This document shows, piece by piece, positions 1 through 12,449 of a stretch of 64,000 nucleotides of DNA. The notes beneath the pieces were generated by a model. It worked only from the letters and a program-made list of their open reading frames with translations, was not told the origin of the DNA and did not search any database. The position numbers and the translations under genes were made by a program. This stretch comes from Lepeophtheirus salmonis. Its lineage: Eukaryota > Arthropoda > Copepoda > Siphonostomatoida > Caligidae. Every line of letters starts with the position of its first letter. The first letter of the stretch is position 1. The DNA lies in contig NC_052138.2 in the NCBI RefSeq assembly GCF_016086655.4, positions 11,222,001 to 11,286,000 of the forward strand, in the 5' to 3' direction.

Positions 1-361
1 AAATATTTGATGGCGCGCCAGAAGCTCTGGAAGCTCAGATGGGAAGTTCTTATTCATCCACTCTACAGTTTGGACCTGACACTAAGTCTCTACCACCTGT
101 TCCTGCCTATGGTCAACGCGATTGAGGGTACAAATTTGGCTTCAATAGAAGACTGTTAAAATTAATTATTTTATTCTTTTTGCCTATAGGGACAAGGGCT
201 TCTATGAAAAGGGCATTATGAAGTTGAATTCTCGTTGGAAACAAGTATTCGTGAAATTCGTGAAACAGAAAGGGGCATACTTAGCTTAAATCGGAGGATT
301 GTAACACTTCTTATAGAGCATTGAATACGAAAAATACGAAATTACTTTTTCCCCAACCTAT
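1..361 (+). mobile_element. mariner element, 3' part with right terminal repeat
   Basis: The plus strand reads as the C-terminal part of a mariner transposase, a DDD nuclease that moves the element by cut and paste at TA. Seen: RWEVLIHPLYSLDLTLSLY followed by HLF, the counterpart of the family block HPPYSPDLAPSDYHLF, then after a frameshift and A/T insertion near 155-185 the tail RDKGFYEKGIMKLNSRW...KQKGAYLA and a stop near 287. The third catalytic aspartate (PSDYH in the family) is leucine here, so the product would be inactive. The right terminal repeat at about 331-361 (TTTCCCCAACCTA) matches the ends at 25314-26032 and 49839-50790. The 5' part lies outside the window. Family call is firm; exact limits are approximate. 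Confidence 0.88.
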
Positions 362-1228
362 TACTATTTTTTAACTTTTTTTTCTTACATAACTAAGAAA
401 ATTAATAAATAATACCATATAAGAATCAGGATAGGAGAATCGGAAATGACACCTTATTTTTCGGATGGCGATTCTAGAAAAAGCACACGATTCCCAATTA
501 ATCATCCCATCACTATTTAAAACTAAGCTCGGCTTAAATTTAAGTCGAATTACCGGGGCTATTTTGCAACACCTCCAAAGAATTAATGATAATAATTTAT
601 TCATAGAAATTGACAATAATATAAATGTATTCCAGATTCAATTGTGGAAAAATCGTTCTAGTTTGCTTTTGTCTGTAGGAGATCCATTGTTGCTGTAATA
701 TCATCATTCTATTTTGGCCCTTTATGCATAAAGTAAGAAACCTGAGCTATATTTAGTTCAATTCTTTTTTAAAAGTATAAAAATCAGGAATTAATTAGAA
801 CAAGAATCCAGGTCTATAAGATTCACTCAATAAACCAAACAAATTTCTTTGTTAAGGGCAAATCTATTCCACCTATTAAATCGATTTTTTCCAATGCATA
901 AAGTAAAGCACAAAAGGTCATTGTAGTTGAATTGCCTCGTAGGCTGAGATACTTCAATTGGATTACACATATTCATCTTGAAAGACTGTTGATTTTTTTT
1001 CGGGGGGGATCCCTGCGTGAATTGTTTCTATGGTATTTTCATACTATTATTTTATTTTAGTTATTTTAAAAAAGAAATATGTTCAACAACTGAGAACCTT
1101 GAACTTTAGCTATATTTTTACTACCCTTCTTTTTATTTTTTGACAATAATTGTATTATCAAATACTTAAGCGTCTATTTTTAGAAAGAAATGTATTTTAT
1201 TATTTGATTATAGTTCTTTTGTATAGAG
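362..1228. other. No recognisable feature
   Basis: AT-rich sequence. Two short overlapping reading frames on opposite strands (371-616 and 465-698) match nothing I know and lack coding character. Confidence 0.6.
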
Positions 1229-1362
1229 GAGTGGTTCTTAAACTTTTTACCTTCGCTAACCAGTTTCAGAATCTAAATAAAGTTAGTCTTTCCCAGATTT
1301 TTTTATCATAAATTTTGATGGTATTAGGTGGCGTTTTATTTGCCCTAAATTAAGAATCACTA
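1229..1362. mobile_element. hAT-type MITE, 134 bp
   Basis: The left end GAGTGGTTCTTAAACTTTTT and right end TTAAGAATCACTA are inverted relatives of the common hAT terminus CAGTGGTTCTCAAACTTTTT. The flanking octamers GTATAGAG (1221-1228) and TTAAAGAG (1363-1370) agree at 6 of 8 positions, as expected of an old 8 bp hAT target duplication. There is no coding capacity, so this would be a non-autonomous element moved in trans. Confidence 0.65.
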
Positions 1363-1439
1363 TTAAAGAGTGTTTATGTTACGTTAGGATTGTTGATGTT
1401 GGTCATTTTGGGTGTGCCAACTACCAACTTTTATTAGAA

Positions 1440-1570
1440 TGAAAGCCATTTCTTCATTAAGATATAGGAAAATGGTAAATTACTACTACCCATGTATCTG
1501 GATGTCATAATGGGACAAAAAAAAAAAGAATTTAAACCTTTACGGTCTGTCCAAGATCTATATCTATAGT
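1440..1570. repeat. Dispersed repeat fragment
   Basis: The stretch GGATGTCATAATGGGACAAA plus A-run and the following 'TTAAACCTT.ACGGTCTGT' recurs at 22360-22430. The preceding GGAAAATGGTAAATTACTAC recurs at about 61678-61700. Class not recognised. Confidence 0.45.
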
Positions 1571-1579
1571 TTAATCATA

Positions 1580-2446
1580 TAACGTGTGGAAACTTGAAAC
1601 TTACACACTTTTGTTATAGTGATTTGAGAGGTTCTGTATGAGGAAATTAGAACTGTCTGTAATTGTATGGGTAGGCATGTATCTCAAGCTGCTCTTTTGA
1701 TTTTTTTTAAACGGAGGATAAATGTCATTGCAGCGAGATTCAAGGCTTAGGGCATCAACTCTTATTCGTGAGGGCCACACTCTTCAGAGGTGGCCAGGCT
1801 GCCAGGAATGGCTCTTAAGACCATCTACAGTGTTAAGAAGAGGCTAGATCACAACGAAACCATAGAGAGGAAGAAGGGCTCCGGAAAAAGCCGATCATTG
1901 GCATCCAACGGCATTGTGCACCCCTGATCTTGTTCTGGAGTGTTACAAGCTAACTACAGCCATGTACATCTACGTTTTTAACGACAATCTGGGTCCAGAC
2001 AAATTTCCCGACGGCAACGTCGTATTTCAGAAAGATGGGGGCCCCGCTCACACTGGGAAAATTACTCAGGCGTTTTTACCTAGAAGAGAATGTGGTGACC
2101 AAAAAGTCCGGATGTTAATTCCCTCGACTACTTTCCTAGCTGCACATATGGAGTAGGGCCTGTAGCATCCGTCACTCGAATGTTGAATCCATGTAGGACT
2201 CTGTTGACGAGGAGTGGGCAGCCATGGGCCCAAATGTCATTTGCAATACTATCAACTCTTTTCGCCAGAGACTTGTTGCCGCTATCTGTGAGCCCAATGG
2301 CGACCGAATAGACTTAATCAGTTTGACATTGGCTATGTATTAGAAAAAGATTACTAAATATTTTTGTTCAATGTATAATTTAAGAATGGTGGGTTATTTT
2401 CTTTTTTCTTTCCAAATGTGTAAGTTTTAAGTATCCACCCAGTGTA
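1580..2446 (+). mobile_element. Tc1-like transposon, internally deleted, both ends present
   Basis: The terminal inverted repeats lie next to TA dinucleotides. The left reads GTGTGGAAACTTGAAACTTA (1584-1603); the right, read inward, is CTGGGTGGATACTTAAAACT. TA at 1580-1581 and 2445-2446 fits the Tc1/mariner target. Between them is a broken transposase. At 867 bp the element is well short of a typical 1.3-1.6 kb Tc1 copy, and the missing part is the middle of the transposase. Confidence 0.8.
1722..2345 (+). pseudogene. Tc1-like transposase relic
   Basis: An N-terminal helix-turn-helix piece is readable at about 1801-1905 (ARMALKTIYSVKKRLD, then a basic GSGKSRS stretch), matching the DNA-binding end of Tc1 transposases. 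After a deletion of the central catalytic core the frame resumes with VVFQKDGGPAHTGKITQ (about 2020-2070), the block with the second catalytic aspartate. Then come stops and frameshifts, and the C-terminal PNVICNTINSFRQRLVAAI (2231-2287). The first catalytic aspartate and the region between are gone. It cannot encode a working enzyme. The same VHTGKI block occurs as a scrap at 54395-54500. Confidence 0.8.
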
Positions 2447-4978
2447 AGAATTTGATATATGTATAAAAAATATGTTATTCTCTTATTTACATAGAGTAGC
2501 CATTAAATTAACTATTACAATTGCAAGGATAACATATTTTTCGCAAATTACCCTACTTTTATCTTCCCTAATTTATACAAAACAAAATTAATGTTAGCAA
2601 TATACACATATGATAGGGATTCCCAACAGAGTAGAGTGGGGTCTTACGGTTGTATTTATTTTTCGTATTATAACTCTTGACTTTCAAAAGTGATTAAATG
2701 TTCATTTACTCATTTAAATGTTGCCCATAGTATAAGTTTGATCAAATTGATTTTAAATATATAAAGGAAAAAATCAATCAAATTAAAGTTCCTGAAACTC
2801 AAAGAAAAAAATTAGGCAAAACTTTTAGTATTGACTCATTCAATACAGGATTTTTTTAATTTAAATTATGTGACCTAAAAAATCACTTTTTCTTATGGGG
2901 GTCAAACGTTGCTAATGTAGATAAAATAATTCATATTTAAAAATTGACAGTGGTCCTATATTCAAAAATGTACATAAAAGTTTAAATTTATGAATTTAAG
3001 TATTAAAATGATGGAAGGAGTCTTTAGACGATCGAAAAAAAAACTATATTTTTTTGAAAAGGTTATCAACTTTTTTAGTTCTGCACAAATAACAAGTGTG
3101 CTACACGCATTTGACAGTGAACATGACTTTTCTTTCATTGAAATTTTCAGTATTTAGTTTCATTAAAAAATAATGTTGTTTAGATAGAATTGATAGCTAT
3201 AACCTGAAATGCGAACAATGATAGATTAAACGTTTAAGTTCACCTCATTTCTTGGAACAAGACTTTAAATGCAAAAATTACATCCGTGATACAGTTTGGA
3301 AATTTTAATGCGGATAGTGCTTTAGGGGGAGTTGATTTCATAAAAATGTTATTATAATAATTATCAATCTGTAAATTTCTTTGTTCATTTCACGGTACTA
3401 GAACAAATAATCTATTAATTTAAGGCAAATACAATATTAATATATATGAAAATGTAATTTTCAAACTTGAAATACGATAATACACATCTCAAAACGAATT
3501 TAGTCAGAATGAATTGGAACCACCTGTCCGTTCGGACAGCATTTACACTGCATTAACCTGTCCAACAGGACAATTTGTCTGCTCCAAACGGTCAAACAAG
3601 TGTTAGTGCAAAGACCTGTAATATAAAAAAAAGAGGTCTATCTTACTCACATAGAGTGTGCTCTAAAACAATTTTCAGCATGTGCCATTTTTTTTAAGCA
3701 ACTATTTTAAACAACAAGCAACAGACTGTCACACCACCTTATGGATAATATATATTTTTTAGTTTGATTATGGCCTATTACCAACAATTATTGAACAAAA
3801 ATGCCATAGTTGGGAAGAATTGGCCAAATACGAAGTGATTTTGGACCTTTTTTCCGTCTATTTTCCGGAGGAAAGGCACAATAAATCAAAGTACTTTGCA
3901 TAATATGTTAGTCATTCTCTTAGAGTTTAAAGTAGGAATATTTTTTCCTTCTCAGCAAACAAAGTTTAAGGTCTGATTAAAAATTATATAATATTAATGA
4001 CTGAACGTGAGATATCAATGTTACAAATTACAATGGATTTAACTTGGTATGTATGTATATGAGGATATAGGTATTGTTAAGTAATGGGATTTGACATTTA
4101 ATGGATTCAATTGAATGTCTTGAATGGGGAATGATTTAAGAGAAGGTTTTGATAGTACGTACATATGTGTGGCCAATTTATATTTAAAATACTCGTTCAT
4201 ATATTTTATTGTCAATGGACAATGATTTGTATAATTATTATATAACAAGGTTTTTACTACTTTTAAAAGGAAATGTCAATTGTGTAAGTAAAAGATGCCT
4301 TTTTTATAGAAAGAATGAAAAAGTATTGAGGGGGGAGGATTGTTCCAAAGTGACGTCTTGAATTACCACCAAATGAAATTAAGCTTAAGATGATTTAACG
4401 TTTAGTGGATTTGAGGAACTACGGAAAGGAATCCCTCATTAGGACATTATATTATTATGTAGTACCCGGAAATAAGAGAACATTCGGATGTTTTGCTTTA
4501 AGCGTAACGAAACTTATCTATCACAGCGTTATCTCGCTTTGCTAATACTAATTTATATTGTATTTGTGATCTGCTGTCTATTTTTTGATTTATTAATTTC
4601 CTCTTTGTCTGTGTTCGGAACTTTGATTGGAAGAATTAGAATGAAATCTTGTTAAGTTGTGAACTATTCAAAGTGAATAATAAGTCAATAGTTAGGAAGA
4701 ATTGTTTAATTATTTACTTCTTTTGGCCCTTACTTCTGTTTCTTTTGGGAGTAAAGGTTACAAGGGTCAAAAAGGTGACGCTGTAAATTGTGTAGCATTG
4801 AGATGTTTGTAATGAAAAAACGATCTTTAAAAATAAGAAAAGGAAAAGAGATTGTTGCGAGTGCTCTTTCTTCTTTTTCCTCCTTATTTATCTAATAGAT
4901 GAAGATAGGATGTGTGTAAAGAAAAAAATAAGTATAGGGATAAGAAAAAGAAAAAACGGTTGAGCGTGTTTTTAAATA
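2447..4978. other. Gene-free AT-rich sequence; one GC-richer dyad cluster
   Basis: No coding signal. At 3528-3620 the composition shifts to GC-richer with two short dyads, CTGTCCGTTCGGACAG and TGTCCAACAGGACA, of unknown origin. At 3810-3860 AGTTGGGAAGAATTGGCC begins a dispersed repeat also seen at 53270, and inverted at 38880-38935. Confidence 0.5.
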
Positions 4979-5510
4979 AGTCGCTGATGTGTTAACATCT
5001 CTCTCTAAAAGAAAAAAAAATATGACTTATCTTGGGTGTAAATTTGTTTTTCAAATGTATGATAAATTAAATATTTCTAAATTTAAATATAATTATAATA
5101 TTTTCCCTGCACTAATGCTATTTTAAATGTAGAAGGTTCTCCGCTTTATAGCAGTAATTCGTTGTCTCCCTCAAATCATATTACATACAGGTGATATTAA
5201 CAAGAGTCTTAATTGAGGTGTACCGTATGTCTGACTTTTGCCTTCTCCTCGCACTCTTAAACATGTCTCATCTCAACTAATAAGTCGTTATGGTGTTAAC
5301 TTATTACTCTAAAGTAAGCATTCTTACCTATCTTTGGTGTAAATAGTTTTAAAAACGTATAATAGGATAAATATTTATTAATTTACTTATCAGTATAATA
5401 AGTACTTATAATAGCAAATATTATCAAGTGTCTTAATTCAGGTGCATCAAATATCTTGCTCCCACCTTCTCCTTGTGCTCATTTTTCTTACAAAAAATGT
5501 CAACTATATC
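4979..5510. repeat. Tandem pair of ~300 bp repeat units
   Basis: Two degenerate direct units: AAGTCGCTGATGTGTTAAC (4979) and AAGTCGTTATGGTGTTAAC (5283) start comparable stretches. Each continues through CTTGGGTGTAAAT or TTTGGTGTAAAT, and then TCTTAATTGAGGTG or TCTTAATTCAGGTG. An inverted relative lies at 7930-8130, sharing GTAGAAGGTTCTC and ATATTTTCC. Unclassified. Confidence 0.6.
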
Positions 5511-6440
5511 CATATAAATATTTAAGTCATAGATTATACAAGAGAAGGATAGGAACAACATTAAGTATTTTGCTGCGTGCTATACATTAGTCGTCATAGC
5601 ATTACCTTCTTTTTTTTAATAGTCTTAACATAATTTATACATCCTCTCTTGCATGTAATATGAATTGATGAGGTAAAATATTTTGTTTGTATGAGCTGTT
5701 TGATTTTCAAAATAAAAAAAGGATTTTTGTGAGGATACCAGATCGTTGTATTGCTACGGAATGTAAAACAAGCCATCCGAGTTATGGAAGAAATGTAGAA
5801 ATTATTAGCTTCACATAAGTACCTATCGAATCTTAAAGATAAATGAATAAAGTTCTTAAAAAGTTAAGACGATTAGAATTCAAATAACAAAAAAACCTCT
5901 AATCCTAAATTCCTTAAAATTTGAAATTATTTGATTCTCCTACTACTCAGCAATGGAGGTGAAAGACTGAATAAATATTAGATCAAAGAAAAATGTAAAG
6001 TTGATCTTAGTTTGCGTAACAAAGCAAACATTATTGTATTTATAAATTTTTTTTAAAAGAAAGAAAAATCACGTTCGTCAAAGTAACAATCGAAAAAACT
6101 TTGATAAGAAAGGTTATACTATAGATCAAAATAACATATCAAAGTTGAATCGTACATATTAAATATTTCTTAATATTTGAAATATAAGTCTAATATTGTT
6201 GATTAAAATCTTTTGTACTAATGTTTTTTCCACCGCTTTTTTAATATCATTTCTATTGGTTTATTTGTTACAAATCATTATCGATCTCATTCCTCAAAAA
6301 GTGTTCTGACTATCGAAATTTCGAAAAAAGTTATGTGACTTATTTAGTGCACGTAGCTATATTTGTTACGACGACCAATGTGTTTTTTTATTTTTGCGGT
6401 TCCCTCCCTTATTAGTGTATCCCATAATTGAGATATACCA
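5505..6440. repeat. Long dispersed repeat, copy 1 (uninterrupted)
   Basis: This stretch matches 37060-38830 in order: TACACAAGAGAAAGAT-like start, GCTATACATTAGT, CCAGATC, ACTACTCAG..AATGGAGGT, CAACAAAGCAAA, CATATCAAA, ATAAGTCTAA.ATT, TTACAAATCATT, and CCCTTA..TGTATC.CAT at the end. Here the repeat is unbroken; the second copy carries two insertions. No protein recognised in it; it may be a non-autonomous element or an old segmental copy. Confidence 0.65.
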
Positions 6441-7649
6441 GGTGTAAATTGAATTTTGACAAAAAATTTTGATTGTTTTTTTAGAGGTATGATGAAACCC
6501 CATTCAAAAGTTCCTTAGCTGATAATAATTATTCTTTGGTTATTGTTCTATATTTACAAAAAAATATATTGATATGCTTCGTACCAATGAAAAAGTGTGC
6601 AAGACATTAATGGAATTCAACGTATACTAGTCAACTACCTACCAAATAAACCAACGTTATATCAGGGAAGAGGTCTTGGTAATGTCTGTATTGCTAAAAT
6701 AACTCATAAATACATTAGATGAAAATGTTTTATATTGGCCAATGCCTCAATTCCCCTTGATTACAGCAGAGAAATGCCCAAAAATTGAGTTATAACATAT
6801 TTAATCAGATTGGTTTGTCACTTCAAAGCTACTTAAAGTACGTTAATGAGGCCAATTGCCTTCATATTGAAGAAAATATTAGTTTAAGGTTCTTTGTACT
6901 ATAATATCTCATAATATGGAAACGTCTATTCATAAATACTTAATATATTAGTACCCCAAATGTTTCGTTAATCAAAAGTGTGTCTGAATTAAATTGACAC
7001 CCGGTAGATTAGTACGAATTGATTATAATAATTCAAAGTTCAATTGAACGAATTTATAATTACAAATTGCAAAAAATGTAACTGTTTAGGGAGCAACTCT
7101 CTACAACAGGTGGCAAATAAATTATATAGGTACCTTATTGATCTTATCTAACCCTCATAGAAGAGTAAGGGCTTTTATTTCTTGTAGGGGTTAAATATTA
7201 GGGATTGCATGAACTTCTATTCTTAAAAAAATAGTTCAGGCAAGGTAAAGACTTAGACTCATGCCGTATGACTCAAAATCGAGTTTTTGATTAGATGACT
7301 AGAGACTCAAGTTGAACTTTAATATCAGTGCCTTGAATCTTGAACTAAATTTGGTAAGACTTTTTTTGGAAAAGTAATTCAAGCTATACAATCTCTGTAT
7401 CAAATATTTATGAAATTATTTTATTTTATTAGTTGCAAGTTTGTGAACTACTTACTCCAAAAATATTCAATCATAATATAGGTATTAATCATTACAAATT
7501 ATTAAGCACCAATTGAGTATCAAGTAAGTATTTTTGACCAAGTATCCACACTATATTATCTTATATAGGAGAATTCTTTAATAAAAAGTCCACAAGTCAT
7601 TTTAAATTCCTAAGATTTTTGGTTCAATTTTTAATCAACTATTTAATCC
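6441..7649. other. No recognisable feature
   Basis: AT-rich, no coding signal, no clear repeat ends. Confidence 0.5.
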
Positions 7650-8130
7650 TTGTATTTAGAGTCCCGATGACGTCATCCGTAATGCTAGTAAATTTTTAGT
7701 GAGAATCGAAAATCTTTGATGACCAACATTGAATTTTCTACCATTATCCCTCATGACATATTTAACTTTTTCTTGGCCTTGCAGAATTTGAGGTAAATAA
7801 GGTGAATTAATGAAGGTTGTATTATTAGTAAAGCTGACATTTTTGTCAGGAAAAAAAGGGCGATGAGAAGACAAAAGTGAGACATATGGTACTATTCAAT
7901 TAAGACTCTTTTTAAATATCAGCTGCCTGTTATATGATTTTGGAGGAAGAAAAGGAATTACATACTGCAATACAGAGGAGAGAACCTTCTACATTTGAAA
8001 TATAATTTATGCCGGGAAAATATTATAGTTATATATAAATTAATTTTATTATGTATTTTTATAACAATTTACACCAAATTTATAACTTCAGAGTGATAAG
8101 TTAATGCCACAATGACCTATTAAGTAATGA
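7650..8130. repeat. Dispersed repeat with TGACGTCA near one end
   Basis: Begins GATGACGTCATCCG (TGACGTCA at 7668-7675), then AGTGAGAATCGAAAATCTT and CCATTATCCCTCATG. The same order occurs at 11145-11290 (AATGACGTCATCCG, CAGTGAGAACTGAAAATCTT, CATTTTCCCTCATGG). The distal part 7930-8130 is an inverted relative of the 4979-5510 units. The minus-strand frame 7656-7874 falls inside it and is not a gene. Confidence 0.55.
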
Positions 8131-9328
8131 ACAAAAAGAAAAAAACTTCAAAAATCCGCTTTTGTTCACGAAAAGTTACATTTTTGGAAAAAAAATATAT
8201 ATTTTCAATTTAAAATTAAAAAAAAAAAAAATTAAAAAATTACATTTTTTAGAGATTTTTTTCAGAACTTATACAAATTCATACTTTATAACGGAAAGTC
8301 AGCCATTTTAATTCACTATCAACCTTTTTTTTATAGCAGACCTATCATAAGTTTGTATGACATATACTCTAAAAGAACTTTAAATATGAGTTGTTGATGC
8401 TTTAGGGATACCATTACCTTACTGCGTTTGAGTATTGGTGTTTATGAACCTCGAATATAGAAAATTGTTCAAAAAGGAGGTAATTGTTCAACATTGAGCT
8501 TCTTTATACCTATAATAATAATCTTCATTTCTATACAAAGGCCTTTTATTCTCATGGATGATTGACCTTTTTATATATAGATAATAAATATATTTGTGTT
8601 AAATAACATGGATTTGAACACATTATACTCATGATTACACGGTATTAGATCTTATATATTTGACACCAATAGAATCTTGAACAAAAATCAAGGATTTAAG
8701 ATTTATATACAAATTAATTTTTTAGTATATATTTCATAGGAATACATCTGTCAAATATATGCTTATCAGTCAATTTTTTTAGGATGAGTTAAGTTATTCA
8801 ATAATTTCAGCCTTAATTTAGACATTACTTTTGATTGATGATACTTAATTTCAGCCCAATATATTGGCTCTTTTCAAAATATAAACTATCAATTTTTATT
8901 TTTTCATTGTGACGATAGTTTTTTGTCATAATAAATGCAACTGATGGGACATCCAAGGGGTTAATCTGAATAATTAGTGGGTATATAATTATTCGTCAAG
9001 GAATACAAATGTAATCAATTCTCAATTTGGATAACATTAATTATATATTGTTTTATGTTGACGGGACAACTATGTAATATTATCGACTAATAGTGTTGCA
9101 ATAGGGTATGACTTTTTTATGATATTAGTTTGTAAACAAATAAGCATAAAGTGGCGTTTCTTATAAAATATAGGCATATTACTCACATAGAGGGCCCTGT
9201 GAAAAATTCATCTTACGTTCCCAGTCTACAGACTACCATCCAAATAATATATTTTCCTAGTTTGTTAATTAGATATGTACAATTAATATTGCAAAGTTTG
9301 TCTGTCTGTATGAATATATGAAAAACAA
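8131..9328. other. No recognisable feature
   Basis: AT-rich sequence with homopolymer A/T runs near 8195-8260. No coding signal or transposon end seen. Confidence 0.5.
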
Positions 9329-9329
9329 T

Positions 9330-9572
9330 CAGGGAGTGCACTACATATAGTGCACCCTGATGCATTTCATATACAGTTTTGATCTAAGCAATGTAGCCGT
9401 ATTAATGCAATATTCCCAGCGTGTGCAGATAGTATAGAACACGTATGCAGGGTGTAATATATATAGTTCTCCCTGATGTAAATCATATAAATATTTTTGA
9501 TATAAAAAATAATAATTTAGTCGTATTAGTGGAATATTGCAGGCGTGTGCATGTATACAAAGAGCACTGTTT
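9330..9572. repeat. Degenerate tandem duplication, ~117-126 bp units
   Basis: Two adjacent units share CCCTGATG...ATCATATA or TTCATATA, then TAGYCGTATTARTGSAATATT and RGCGTGTGCA. Each unit opens with an imperfect palindrome: AGTGCACTACATATAGTGCA (9335-9354) flanked by CAGGG and CCCTG, and CAGGGTG..TCTCCCTG at 9447-9475. The minus-strand frame across it is a by-product of the repeat. Confidence 0.6.
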
Positions 9573-10540
9573 CTGTATTGGTCTCTTATGTATAGCATAA
9601 TTCATATGCATGAACAGAATATGTTAAGATTTGATTAAACTATAAACCCTCTTTGTTAAAATGAATTTTGTTTGTTTTTGTAAGTGAGTGCTCTAAAAAC
9701 TAAAGTACTCATCTGTCATCCCCACATATTAAATTTGTTTTCTAAACCTCTTATTATTATTCTTTCATTCTTGAGGAGAGAACAAATATTAATTGATTTG
9801 AGTTTTGCGTAGTTACTTATCAGCGTCCTTATGAATAACGACGAGTAACACTTTCTTAGGGAGTTATCTTTTATGTTATTAAAGTAAAATTTGTACTGTG
9901 ACGGACGACTAATTGCAATACCTAGTACTAACACTAAACGTATATATATAATTATTGACATTTTTGTTTCGATGCTACAAAAAAACCCATTCCGGATTAC
10001 TTTTGTGGTGACGGTCCAAATATGTAATATTTGAGAGGTAAAGTTAGTTCTTAATGCCTATACATTGCCAATTGTTATTCATGAAGTCACTCTATTGTCT
10101 CTTCTGCTTTTATTTTTTTTTATATGCCACTTAGAAAAAGAATGAAAATATAATGCCAATTATATGATAAACATTAATTCTTTACTTTGTTATGTCGTCA
10201 TGAAATATGAACATTAAGAATACAAAACAAAAGTCCAGAGAGCAGAAACGTCCTTTCCTTACTAACAAGTCGAAGAATCTTCATAATATTTTCATTTTTT
10301 TTTTTACATAATAACATAAGTATGTTGAAATCCGATGTATATATGTACTATTATGAAAATGAAAAGAAAAATGAAAGACATAGGAGTATGTAATCATTGC
10401 CCAATACCCAGTCAAGCCGCTGGCATTAATTTATCCTCATTTTAATGTACAAGTTTTACATATTAATGTAAGGATATAGATATTGTCTGAATTGTTGGTA
10501 GGAGCTAAGACTTTAAAACAAAGTGGCGAAACGCGCCTGT
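9573..10540. other. No recognisable feature
   Basis: AT-rich with poly-T at 10295-10305. The minus-strand frame 9716-9961 resembles nothing known. Confidence 0.5.
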
Positions 10541-10913
10541 TAGCTTGGGTTGATTCCTGATCGTAATTTATTAATGTTTGATCCTTAATTATATGGTCCA
10601 GTCCATTCTCAGGAATGGTTCTATCAGTCCTTGGGATCGGTTCTTTGATATTTTTATGAAGAGTTTACTGATTTATTGACCCAAATCAGATATACTCGTA
10701 TATCAATAACATTGCACAAGTCTGGAAAAAATATTCATTTTTTCATTATAATGCAATATAAAACGAACATATTATATTTTTACTTGATTTATATTATTTA
10801 TTCTATTGTATACCAGAGTCAATGACGTCACAAGGGATAGATTTACCTTCTTTAACACCAACGAGTTGAACTGGACTGGACCACCGTCATATATAAGGAC
10901 CGACTCAACACTA
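10541..10913. mobile_element. CGGTC-type hAT MITE
   Basis: The right end GGACCGACTCAACACTA (10897-10913), read inward, is TAGTGTTGAGTCGGTCC, the terminus of the element at 15638-16111. The left end TAGCTTGGGTTGATTCC (10541) is a weaker match that fits with a 2-base deletion. The interior repeats GGTCC/GGACC dyads. No clear target duplication remains. TGACGTCA occurs at 10823. Confidence 0.55.
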
Positions 10914-10959
10914 CATTGTTATTAAAATAAGGGTAAATCGTAGGGCAAACACATCAGAT

Positions 10960-11470
10960 TTATTAAGTAGCTCTTTCTTTTCATAGTGACGTCATTGGGG
11001 GTATTTGTTTATGTTAACTTAATACATTCAAAGTAAAAAGATATAGTGATTTAATTTTTTTTTTTCAATTGATTCCCTATTTATTAACGCAGTAATTAGG
11101 GGGTTTCAATTATTCTCCATGGTTATCTCCCGGTATATGGGGTACCAATGACGTCATCCGATATGCAAGAAAATTTTCAGTGAGAACTGAAAATCTTGGT
11201 AGACTAATCTATGTATAATATGATAGTATTTTCTGTCATTTTCCCTCATGGCGTATGCAACTTTTTCTTCACTTTGTAGAATTAAACTTGTTAACTCAGC
11301 TGAAAGGCATTTTTAAAACAGTTTACAACAAACATGTCCATACAATAATGCATTCTTACCAGAGAGAAGTGAACACCACGACGGCCGATTAAGTAATGAA
11401 CAGAAAAGAAGAAAGAACATTAGCAACAGCCGTTTTTCTTTGTCCAATTTTTAAAGGTAGTTTTTTTCAA
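10960..11470. repeat. Dispersed repeat with TGACGTCA palindromes
   Basis: A relative of 7650-8130 in the same orientation over 11145-11290. Its tail CGATTAAGTAATGAACAGAAAAG resembles CTATTAAGTAATGAACAAAAAG at 8117. TGACGTCA occurs at 10987 and 11149, about 163 bp apart, like the one at 10823. Confidence 0.5.
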
Positions 11471-12021
11471 TACAAACATACTGACTCAAATAATTATTAG
11501 TTATGAAGTAATATTTAAGTATATATGTTTTTATATCGAATATTTTTATTATAATTGAACATGTAAAATTAGTACGTAGTTAAATGAAAAGTTAGTTATT
11601 AGATTTTTAATTAATTATGTATTATCAAAGCCTAAGTGAGCACCGCTATAATTTTTAAAGATGGCAAGAATAGACGGTATGAGATAATCTAGAATCTTTT
11701 TTCAATGCTTTATCTGGGACTCTCGGTTGACAAGTTTGCTTCTCAAGTAGCTAACTACTTTAAAAAGACTCAGACAACAGTTTCCCTGGAGACACCACCA
11801 TCTTCTTTTTTGTGGAGATACCGTTGTATGATAAATCTTTCGAATTCGAAATCTAAACGAATATTTCCAACTGAAATACGATTTTCTTATATTTTTATGT
11901 ACTAAATTGACATATGATTTCAAAATTTTACGTAAGCAAGAGTTCAAAAACTTGAGAAACCTTTATACAAGCTCAAGCTAATTATCAGGCTGAAATAAAT
12001 CGTAAATAAACGTCGCCTCAC
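11471..12021. other. No recognisable feature
   Basis: Opposed short frames at 11702-11947 and 11705-11905 overlap each other and match no family I know. Confidence 0.5.
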
Positions 12022-12175
12022 ACAGTGGTTCCCAAACTTGTTGTTCCTTAGGCACACCAAAAGACAAATAAAATTTTTGTGACACAGCCTTTTTAATTAA
12101 ACCAATCATTTGAATTATCATAGACTATTACAAATAATGTATGGTTGTCACAAATCGTATGGCACACTTGCACTT
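12022..12175. mobile_element. hAT end, 3' truncated
   Basis: CAGTGGTTCCCAAACTTGTT followed by CCTTAGGCACACC is the standard opening of many hAT elements. A later GTATGGCACAC (12159) may be an internal remnant of the same type. No opposing end was found, so this is treated as a fragment. Confidence 0.55.
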
Positions 12176-12449
12176 GCAATATATTTAATTTAATTGCATT
12201 TATAAAAAGTTGTCAGACACATCCAACTGAGCGAAATAATGAGCGCCCCTCATTTTTAATTGAGCGGGAACACGCTCAGAATTTCTTGTATGAACGAACG
12301 CTGATTGTATTATAAATAGTTTAACTCAAATTTTAAATATACAACATATATCTCTTATGGGATATTTTAGAAAGTGAGTCATATTATCTTTTAGGACAAG
12401 GTCTGTTCAGAAAAAGTAAAAACCACACTTGGGTTTAAGCTTTACTAGG

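Noticed and set aside
2610..2645. TAGGGATTCCCAAC as a hAT end
   Set aside because: No inverted partner and no target duplication found.
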